DNA of 64,000 bases from assembly GCA_002364755.1 (NCBI GenBank), contig DEZI01000005.1, positions 211,791 through 275,790 of the forward strand, given 5' to 3'. The notes beneath the pieces are model-generated. The model was not told the DNA's origin, did not search any database, and saw only the letters and a program-made list of their open reading frames with translations. The DNA is from Stenotrophomonas maltophilia (GTDB lineage Bacteria; Pseudomonadota; Gammaproteobacteria; Xanthomonadales; Xanthomonadaceae). Made by a program: the position numbers and the translations under genes. Below, one piece after another: positions 27,209 to 35,500 of the stretch (its first letter is position 1; each line of letters starts with the position of its first letter).

Positions 27209-30200
27209 TCAACGATCCGGACGGTGTGCGGCTTCCGCGTCGCGCTGGCGCTCCATGAACTCTTTGGAGGGTTCATCCAGCTTGTCGCCCAGCATGCGGC
27301 GCACGACAACGAAGAACACCGGAATCATCAGCAGGCCCAGCAGGGTGGCGAACAGCATGCCGCCGATCACGCCGGTACCGATGGCGTGGCGGGAGTTTGC
27401 GCCAGCGCCGGTGGAGATGGCCATCGGGATCACGCCCATGATGAACGCGAACGAGGTCATCAGGATCGGGCGGAAACGCAGGCGGGCCGCTTCGATCGTC
27501 GCATTGCGCAGGGTCTTGCCCGCTGCACGCTGCTCCACCGCGAACTCCACGATCAGGATCGCGTTCTTCGCGGCCAGGCCGATCACCGTGATCATGCCGA
27601 TCTTGAAGAAGATGTCATTGGGCAGGCCGCGGATCATCGACAGGCCGATGGCACCCAGCACGCCCAGCGGCACGACCAGCAGCACCGCCACCGGGATCGA
27701 CCAGCTTTCATACAGTGCGGCCAGGCAGAGGAACACCACCACCACCGACAGCACCAGCAGCAGCGTCGCCGCGTTGCCCGCCAGGATTTCCTGGTAGGAC
27801 ATGCCCGACCAGTCATAGCCGTAACCGGCCGGCAGGTCGTTGGTGACGATGTCTTCCATCGCGGTCATCGCTTCACCCGAGCTCTTGCCCGGGGCCTGCG
27901 AGCCGACGATGTTGATGGCCGAGTAACCGTTGTAGCGGCTCAGCGAAGGCGGGGCCGACACCCATTCCGACTTGACCACCGTGCTCAACGGGATCATGGC
28001 GTTGGTGCCGTCGGCATTGGTGGTCAGGCTGGAGGGGCTGTAGAAGCTCTTCAGCGATTCCTGGCCGGTGCGGTACGGCGCGTCGGCCTGCATGGTCACG
28101 CGTTTGATGCGGCCCTGGTAGAAGAAGTCGTTGACGTACACCGGGGCCAGCATCAACTGGATGGTGCTGTACACGTCCGACACCGACATGCCCATCGACT
28201 GCGCCTGCACGCGATCGACATGCAGCGCCAGCTGCGGGGCGTTCTCCAGGCCGTTCGGGCGCACGCCGGCCAGCTTGTCGCTTTCCTGCGCAGCCTTGCC
28301 CAGCAGGATGTTGCGCGCCTGGGTGAGCTGTTCGTAGCCCTGGCCGCCACGGTCCTGCAGCCACATGTCGAAGCCGCCGAACTGGCCCAGGCCCTGCACG
28401 GTCGGCAGGTTGACCACGAAGATCTGCGCTTCCTTGATGCCATAGAACGCGCCGTTCATGTTCTGGATGAACTCGGGCACGGTGACCTTGCGTTCGTCCC
28501 ACGGCTTGAGGCGGATGAAGCCCATGCCGACGTTCTCGCCGGAACCGACGAAGCTGAAGCCCGCGATCTGCATCAGGCCTTCGTAGCCTTCCTGGTCCTT
28601 CAGGATGCCGCGCATCTGCGAGAAGACTTCGTTGGTCTGGCCCTTGGTCGAGCCCGGCGGCAGCTGCACGATGGCCAGTGCGTAGCCCTGGTCTTCTTCA
28701 GGCAGGAAGCTCCCCGGCATGCGGGTGAACAGGAAGCCGCACAGCGCGGTCAGCACCACCGCCAGGATCATCCAGCGCGGCGCGTGCTTCACCGCCGAGG
28801 TGATGTGGCCGACGTAGGTCCCGCTGATCTTGTCGTAGTACTTGTTGAAGGTACGGTAGACGATGTTCGGGTTGTCGTTGTGGGTCGGCTTCAGGAACGT
28901 CGCGCACAGGGCCGGGGTGAAGCCCAGCGCCAGGAACGCGGAGAACGCCATCGAGATGGCGATGGTCAGCGCGAACTGCTTGTAGATCTCACCGGCCGCA
29001 CCGCCCTGCAGGGCCGAGGGGATGAATACCGCGGCCAGCACGACGGTGATCGCCACCACCGCGCCGGTGATCTGGGTCATCGCCTTCTGCGTGGCCGGCT
29101 TCGGCGCCAGGCCCTCCTCGGTCATGATGCGTTCGACGTTCTCGATCACCACGATCGCGTCATCGACCACGATGCCGATCGCCAGCACCATCGCAAACAG
29201 GGTCAGCTGGTTGATGGTGAAGCCGATCAGCCACATGCCCAGGAACGTACCCAGCAGGGCCACCGGGATGACCAGGGTGGGGATGATCGTCGCGCGGAAG
29301 TTCTGCAGGAAGATCAGCATCACCAGGAACACCAGCAACACCGCTTCGAACAGCGTCTTGACCACTTCCTCGATGGAGATCTTGACGAAGGTGGTGCTGT
29401 CGTACGGCGAGAACCAGCTGACGCCGGCCGGGAAGCTCGGCTGCAGCTCGTCCATCTTGGCGCGCACGGCATCGGCCACGTTCAGGGCGTTGGCGCCCGG
29501 CAGCAGCTGGATGGCGAAGGCACCGGCGGCCTGGCCGTTGTACTGGGTATCGAAGCCGTAGTTGTTGGCACCGAAGGCGACGCGGGCGATGTCCTTGAGC
29601 AGCACGCGCGAGCCGTTGGCGTTGGCGCGCAGGATGATGTTCTCGAACTCTTCCGGCGAGCTGAAGCGGCCCTCGGCCGAGACGGTGGCGGTGAAGTGGC
29701 CGTCCGGCGAGGGATCCGAACCCAGCGAACCGGCCGCGAACTGCACGTTCTGCGCGCGCACGGCAGCCAGCACTTCGCTGGCCGACAGGCCGTAGCCCTG
29801 CATCTTCTCCGGGTTCAGCCAGATGTTCATGGCGTACTCGGAACCGAACTGCTGGGTGCTGCCGACGCCGGGGATACGCGAGACCTGGTCGAGCACGCGC
29901 GAGCCGACGATGTCGTTCAGGGCGTCACGGCTGATCGTGCCGGTGTCCGAACGCAGGCCGACCACCATCAGGAAGCCGGCGTTGGCCTTGGCCACCACCA
30001 CGCCCTGCTGGGTGACTTCCGAAGGCAGTCGCGGCGTGGCCAGCGACACCTTGTTCTGCACCTGCACCTGGGCGATGTCCGGATCTGTACCGGTCTCGAA
30101 GGTCAGGGTGATCTGCGCACGGCCGTTGGAGGACGAGGACGAGCTGAAGTACAGCAGGTGATCGATACCGGTCAGCTGCTGCTCGATCACCTGGGTGACC

Positions 30201-30379
30201 GACTTTTCAGTGGTGTCCGCGCTCGCGCCGGGGTAGGTGGCCGAGACGGTCACCTGCGGCGGGGCGATGTTGGGATAGGACTCGACGCCGAGGTTGAGGA
30301 TCGCGATCACGCCGCTGAGCGAGATCAGGATCGCAACCACCCAGGCGAAGACTGGATGTTCGATGAAAAATTTAGGCAT
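27209..30379 (-). CDS. RND multidrug efflux pump, inner-membrane subunit (HAE1 family)
   Basis: A 1056-residue AcrB-like proton/drug antiporter. It has the N-terminus PKFFIEHPVFAWVVAILI, two large periplasmic loops, the proton-relay DD pair in GIVVDDAIVVIENVERIM (about 405) and the matching lysine in IGLAAKNAILIVEF. It exports hydrophobic drugs with the membrane fusion protein encoded just upstream and a TolC-like channel that is not in this window. S. maltophilia has several Sme pumps; those lacking their own channel (SmeGH, SmeMN, SmeYZ) are the candidates and SmeGH, with its TetR regulator, is the closest arrangement I know, but this is not certain. Confidence 0.94.
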   Translation of the reverse strand: MPKFFIEHPVFAWVVAILISLSGVIAILNLGVESYPNIAPPQVTVSATYPGASADTTEKSVTQVIEQQLTGIDHLLYFSSSSSSNGRAQITLTFETGTDPDIAQVQVQNKVSLATPRLPSEVTQQGVVVAKANAGFLMVVGLRSDTGTISRDALNDIVGSRVLDQVSRIPGVGSTQQFGSEYAMNIWLNPEKMQGYGLSASEVLAAVRAQNVQFAAGSLGSDPSPDGHFTATVSAEGRFSSPEEFENIILRANANGSRVLLKDIARVAFGANNYGFDTQYNGQAAGAFAIQLLPGANALNVADAVRAKMDELQPSFPAGVSWFSPYDSTTFVKISIEEVVKTLFEAVLLVFLVMLIFLQNFRATIIPTLVIPVALLGTFLGMWLIGFTINQLTLFAMVLAIGIVVDDAIVVIENVERIMTEEGLAPKPATQKAMTQITGAVVAITVVLAAVFIPSALQGGAAGEIYKQFALTIAISMAFSAFLALGFTPALCATFLKPTHNDNPNIVYRTFNKYYDKISGTYVGHITSAVKHAPRWMILAVVLTALCGFLFTRMPGSFLPEEDQGYALAIVQLPPGSTKGQTNEVFSQMRGILKDQEGYEGLMQIAGFSFVGSGENVGMGFIRLKPWDERKVTVPEFIQNMNGAFYGIKEAQIFVVNLPTVQGLGQFGGFDMWLQDRGGQGYEQLTQARNILLGKAAQESDKLAGVRPNGLENAPQLALHVDRVQAQSMGMSVSDVYSTIQLMLAPVYVNDFFYQGRIKRVTMQADAPYRTGQESLKSFYSPSSLTTNADGTNAMIPLSTVVKSEWVSAPPSLSRYNGYSAINIVGSQAPGKSSGEAMTAMEDIVTNDLPAGYGYDWSGMSYQEILAGNAATLLLVLSVVVVFLCLAALYESWSIPVAVLLVVPLGVLGAIGLSMIRGLPNDIFFKIGMITVIGLAAKNAILIVEFAVEQRAAGKTLRNATIEAARLRFRPILMTSFAFIMGVIPMAISTGAGANSRHAIGTGVIGGMLFATLLGLLMIPVFFVVVRRMLGDKLDEPSKEFMERQRDAEAAHRPDR

Positions 30380-30394
30380 GACGGAAGGTTCCCG

Positions 30395-31657
30395 TTACTG
30401 CTTGTTCGATTCGGTGGCGGCCGGCTCGGCCTTGTCGGCCGAATCGGGCGTGGCCGGCGCCTTGTCGGCACCGCCTGCAGCGGCGGCGGCCGGGGATGCA
30501 CCGCCGGCGGCGGGCTGGCCGTTGGCATCCTGGCCCGGGGTCCAGGGCTTGGCTGTGGCCGGCGCCCCTTCCTTGACCTTCTGCACGCCTGCCACCACGA
30601 CCTTGTCACCGGCGGCCAGGCCGTCGCTGACCATCCAGTTGCCACCCTGTGCGCCTTCGGTCTTCACGTTCTTGCGCACGACCTTGCCGTCGGCGCCGAC
30701 CACCATCACGAAGCCGCCGGCGCTGTCACGCTGCAGGGCCTGCTGCGGGATCAGGAAGGCGTTGTTGCGCTCGCCCAGGTTGGCCTGGAAGCTGACGAAG
30801 GCACCCGGCAGCAGGATCTTCTGCGGGTTCGGCAGCACCGCGCGCAGCGAAACCGCGCCGGTGGCCGGGTCGACCGTCGTCGAGGAGAAGTCCAGCGTGC
30901 CGGCTTCGCCGTAGGCGGTGCCGTCGGACAGCTTGACGTTGACGGTGGCCTTGCCGTCGCCGGACAGGGCCAGGGCGCCACGGGCCTGCTGCGCGCGCAG
31001 CTGGCTCAGCTCGTCAACGCTCAGCGAGAAGTTCACGTACAGCGGGTCCAGCTGGTCCACGGTGGTCAGCAGGGTCACGTCACCCTGGCCGACCAGGGCA
31101 CCTTCGGTGACCTGCTGCTTGTTGGCCACGCCACTGATCGGCGAGGTCACTTCGGAATAGCCCAGGCTGATGCGCGAGGAGGTGACCGAAGCTTCGGCCT
31201 GCTTCACCGCAGCCAGCGCGGTGCGCTCGGCGGCTTCTGCGCTGTCCAGGTCGGACTTGGACACGTACTGCTGCGGCGCCAGCGAGCGGGCGCGGTCGGC
31301 GGCGACCTTGGCGTTGGCATAGGTCGCGCGGGCCGAGGCCAGCTGCGCTTCGGAGGCGTTGAGGCTGGCGCGGAGCGGCGCCGGATCGATCAGGAACAGG
31401 GTCTGGCCCTGCTTGACCTCGCTCCCTTCCTGGTAGACGCGCTTGAGCAGCACGCCCGGCACGCGCGCACGCACGTCGGCGCTGCGGAACGGCGACAGGC
31501 GGCCGACCAGCTCACGCTGCAGCGGCAGGGTCTGCGGCTTGGCGTCGATCACGCCCACCTCCGGCGGCGGGGGCGTCTGCTGTTCCGGCTTCTTGCAGGC
31601 GGCCAGCGCGACAGCAACGGCGCACGTCAAGGCAAGGGTGCGGAGTGGGGCGGTCAT
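30395..31657 (-). CDS. RND efflux membrane fusion (periplasmic adaptor) lipoprotein
   Basis: A 420-residue AcrA-like adaptor that links the RND pump to the outer-membrane channel. The signal LALTCAVAVALAAC gives a lipidated C21. Then come the barrel-sandwich (lipoyl-like) half motifs, an alpha-hairpin (ASEAQLASARATYANAKVAADRAR...), the beta-barrel domain and an unusually long Ala/Pro/Gly C-terminal tail (about 370-420). Its ATG shares one base with the tetR stop (TGATG) and the pump gene follows by 15 bases, so the three are one operon. Confidence 0.93.
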   Translation of the reverse strand: MTAPLRTLALTCAVAVALAACKKPEQQTPPPPEVGVIDAKPQTLPLQRELVGRLSPFRSADVRARVPGVLLKRVYQEGSEVKQGQTLFLIDPAPLRASLNASEAQLASARATYANAKVAADRARSLAPQQYVSKSDLDSAEAAERTALAAVKQAEASVTSSRISLGYSEVTSPISGVANKQQVTEGALVGQGDVTLLTTVDQLDPLYVNFSLSVDELSQLRAQQARGALALSGDGKATVNVKLSDGTAYGEAGTLDFSSTTVDPATGAVSLRAVLPNPQKILLPGAFVSFQANLGERNNAFLIPQQALQRDSAGGFVMVVGADGKVVRKNVKTEGAQGGNWMVSDGLAAGDKVVVAGVQKVKEGAPATAKPWTPGQDANGQPAAGGASPAAAAAGGADKAPATPDSADKAEPAATESNKQ

Positions 31658-32313
31658 CAGGAGGAACTCCGGGGTTGGTTTGTAGTGGGGGCCGGCGACG
31701 GCGTTGGCGCGAACGCGCGCAGGAAGCTGTCGACCGAGAATTCTGCCCAGCGCCGACGCAGCTGCGCGTCATCGCGATGGGGGGTATGGAAACGCTGTTT
31801 GTCGAAATCCTGACCGGCGATCATGCTCAGCAGCAGTTCGGCCATGAAGTGCGGGTCGTCATGCCGGAGCTGGCCACGCATGCAAACGGTTTCAATCCAT
31901 TCAGCAAGATGAAGCGTCAAGGCGCCGGCACCGTGCCGGTACAGCGTACGCGCCTCTTCGGGGAACTGCGCGGCATCCGCAGCAATCACCCGGCAGGCCT
32001 GTCCCACGTGCGGCTGGTTGAAATGCTCCAGGAACTCGATGGCGAACTGCAGAAGGCTGGCACGCAGGTCGTCAGTGCGGAGTGCACGGACCATGGCCCC
32101 GGTGGCGTGGCCGACGTGGCGCTGCATCACCCGCCGCAGCAGACCCTGCTTGCTGCCGTAGCGCGAATAGAGCGTCTGTTTGGAGCAGCCGGCGTGCTGG
32201 GCAACCGCATCCATGCTGATCTGCATGCCCTGGTGGGCCAGCAGTTCGCGCACGGCATCGAACACGCGCTGATCGCGCGCATCCAGGGCAGCGGGGAGGT
32301 AGGCCGGGTTCAC
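31657..32313 (-). CDS. TetR-family repressor of the RND pump
   Basis: A 218-residue AcrR-like protein with an N-terminal helix-turn-helix (about 33-55: ISMDAVAQHAGCSKQTLYSRYGSKQGLL) and a ligand domain. The start is GTG at 32313; the longer open frame upstream is rejected because it runs through the promoter. The gene is first in the operon. TATAGT at 32321-32326 lies seven bases before the GTG, so the message is probably leaderless, and TGGAC-ggtata-GTCCA covers it. Confidence 0.9.
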   Translation of the reverse strand: MNPAYLPAALDARDQRVFDAVRELLAHQGMQISMDAVAQHAGCSKQTLYSRYGSKQGLLRRVMQRHVGHATGAMVRALRTDDLRASLLQFAIEFLEHFNQPHVGQACRVIAADAAQFPEEARTLYRHGAGALTLHLAEWIETVCMRGQLRHDDPHFMAELLLSMIAGQDFDKQRFHTPHRDDAQLRRRWAEFSVDSFLRAFAPTPSPAPTTNQPRSSS

Positions 32314-32588
32314 GCAGTGGACTATACCGTCCAGTTCAGGATTGTGGAATTGTGCCAATGGTCCTGTCCGTCCTGATATCGGGCGTCGTGCGCGCTCATT
32401 CCGGTAACACGGTTTGCCGATCCTGTCGGTAACGCGATGCCGGTGGTGGACGCCATACCCGTGCGAAATGAATAGGCGTCTAAACCGCAGCAAACCCGGC
32501 ATTTCATTATTCCGTCCTGCAGCAAGGCCTTTTCCTGCAACAGGGCTACAATTTCATTTTCCCAACTGAGCAAGCGCCTCGCTCTGCC
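32314..32588. other. Divergent intergenic region between tetR and NAD-glutamate dehydrogenase
   Basis: Two promoters run outward. On the minus side the tetR -10 (TATAGT, 32321-32326) lies inside an operator-like palindrome. On the plus side CTACAAT (32546-32552) is the -10 for the dehydrogenase, about 35 bases from its ATG. Nothing else was recognised. Confidence 0.6.
32319..32334 (-). promoter_or_regulatory. tetR operator-like palindrome over its -10
   Basis: TGGAC and GTCCA flank GGTATA; the -10 TATAGT sits in the centre. A repressor bound here would block its own operon. Confidence 0.6.
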
Positions 32589-35500
32589 ATGAAACCGCAA
32601 AAAACCGCAGCCAAGACCGTGAAAAACAAGACCAAGCCAGCTGAGTCGGAGGTCGCAGTGACCGCTGGTTTCTCCCTGGAGCCGGTGTACACGGCCTTGC
32701 GCAAGCGTTACCCCGCGGCCGCGCAGGCCGAGGCAGTGGCATTCGCATCCGCGTTCTACAAGCGCATGGAGTCGGACGAGTTCCCGCACCACACCGCTGA
32801 AGAGTGGGCGGCGCTGGCGGCAGACACCCTGGAGTTCGCCCGTGCACGCAAGGCCGGCAAGGCCAACGTGCGCGTGTTCAACCCCACCGCCAAGGCCAAT
32901 GGTTGGGAATCGCCGCACACCGTGCTGCAGATCATCAACGACGACATGCCGTTCCTGGTCGACACCGTGACCATGTCGCTGGCCGAGCAGGGCGTCGGCG
33001 TGCACGTGCTGGGACACCCGGTGCTGCGCTTCACCCGCGACAAGGCCGGCAAGCTGGCCAAGGTCGGCGAGGGCGATGCCGAGTCGGTGATGCTGATGGA
33101 GATCGACCGCCAGCCGGCCGAAGCCATGGCCGCCATCGAGCAGGCCATCAACAAGGCGCTGGATGAAGTGCGCGCCATCGTGCGCGACTGGCAGCCGATG
33201 AAGGACAAGGCGCTGGCGCTGGCCGACGACCTGGGCAGCCGCACGCTGCCGGTCGACGATGCCTCGCGTGCCGAAGCACAGCAGTTCCTGCGCTGGGCCG
33301 CCGACAACCACTTCACCTTCTTCGGCTACCGCGAATACCGCGTTGAGAAGCAGGGCAAGGAAGACGTGCTGGCGCCGCTGAACGACACCGGCCTGGGCCT
33401 GATGCGCGGCAAGGACAAGTCCGCCGCACGTCCGGTAAAGACCCTGGCCGCGCAGGGCCTGAACACCACGTCCGGGCTGAAGGACGCGCTGATCCTGACC
33501 AAGACCAATGCCCGTTCCCGCGTGCACCGCGCCGGCTACATGGATTACATCGGCGTGCTGGAATTCGACGCCAAGGGCAGGATCATCGGCGAGCAGCGCT
33601 TCCTCGGCCTGTTCACCTCCAGCGCCTACAACCGTCGCCCGTGGGAAATCCCGCTGGTGCGCCAGCGCCACGAATACGTGATGACGCAGTCCGGCCTGGC
33701 CCCGGCCAGCCACAGCGGCAAGGCGCTGCGCCATATCCTGGAAACCCTGCCGCGCGAAGAACTGTTCCAGTCCAGCGAGGACGAACTGTTCCGCACCGCC
33801 ATGGGCGTGCTGGGCCTGCAGGAGCGCGTGCGCAGCCGCCTGTTCCTGCGCCGCGACAAGTACAGCCGTTTCATTTCCGCGCTGGTCTATCTGCCGCGCG
33901 AACGCTTCAACACCGACGTGCGCCTGCGCATCGAAGCGATGCTGAAGGAAGCGCTGCACGGTGAGTACGTCGACAGCTCGGTCGTGCTGGGCGAATCGCC
34001 GCTGGCCCAGGTGCACCTGATCGTGCGCCCGAAGCCGGGCGAGATGCTCGACGTCGATACCGCCGAACTGGAGCAGAAGCTGGCCCAGGTGCTGCGCAAC
34101 TGGCAGGACGACCTGCGTGAAGCGCTGGTCACCCGCCATGGCGAGACCGAAGGCCTGCGCATCGCCGCCCGCATCGGCAAGGCGCTGCCGGCCGGCTACA
34201 TCGAAGACAACAGCACCGCCGTTGCCGCCAACGATGTCAGCCAGCTCGATGCCCTGACCGGCCCGGACGATCTGCGCCTGAGCCTGCAGGCCGTGCCGCG
34301 CGAAAGCGGCGATGGCCTGCGCCTGAAGCTGTACCGCCAGCTGGATGACATCCCGCTGTCGGACGCGCTGCCGATGATGGAAAACATGGGCCTGCGCGTG
34401 ATCGCCGAGCGTCCGTACCGCCTGTCGGTCGACAACGCCCCGGTGTACGTGCAGGACTTCGAGGTCGAATCGACCGCTGGTGCCATCGATGCCGGCCGCG
34501 TCGATGAAGCCTTCGGCGAGACCTTCGCCCGCGTCTGGCACGGCGATGCCGAGAACGATGGCTTCAACCGCCTGGTGCTGGCCGCCGGCCTGCACTGGCG
34601 CCAGGTCGCCATGCTGCGTGGCTACTGCAAGTACCTGCTGCAGACCGGCGTGCCGTTCTCGCAGGCCTACGTGGAAGGCACCTTCTCGCGTTACCCGCTG
34701 CTGGCCCGCCTGCTGGTGGAACTGTTCGAAGCCCGCTTCGACCCGGCCACCGGCCACGAGAGCAAGGACGACATCGCGACCGGCCAGGCCCAGCTGAAGG
34801 CCCACTTCGATGTGCTGGCCGCTGGCGACGACGCCACCCTGAAGGTGCTGAAGACCGTGGTCGACGCCCGCAAGGGTGGCCGCGATGCGCAGATGCAGGC
34901 CGCGCGCGAAGCGCTGCTGAAGCTGATGGACCGCGTGTCCAGCCTGGACGAGGACCGCATCCTGCGCTCGTTCATGGGCGTGATCGACGCGACCCTGCGT
35001 ACCAGCTACTACCAGACCGATGCCAACGGCCAGCACGGCCATGTCATCAGCTTCAAGTTCGATTCGGCCCTGGTGCCGGACCTGCCGAAGCCGCGCCCGT
35101 ACCGCGAAATCTTCGTCTACGGCCCGCGCGTGGAAGGTACCCACCTGCGCTTCGGCGCCGTGGCCCGTGGCGGCCTGCGCTGGTCGGACCGTCGCGAAGA
35201 CTTCCGCACCGAGGTGCTGGGCCTGGTCAAGGCGCAGATGGTCAAGAACACCGTCATCGTGCCGGTCGGCGCGAAGGGCGGCTTCTTCGCCAAGACCCCG
35301 CCGGTGAACGGTGACCGTGATGCGGTGTTCGCCAACGGCGTGGCCTGCTACAAGCTGTTCATCCAGGGCCTGCTGGACATCACCGACAACATCGTCAACG
35401 ACAGGATCGTGCCGCCGGTGGATGTCGTACGCCACGACATGGACGATCCGTATCTGGTGGTGGCGGCCGACAAGGGCACCGCGACCTTCTCCGACATCGC

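Noticed and set aside
26957..31813. 1618-codon open frame antisense to the RND pump and adaptor
   Set aside because: Same GC-shadow effect; runs through SMAG repeats and a terminator and has His/Arg/Gln-rich meaningless sequence.
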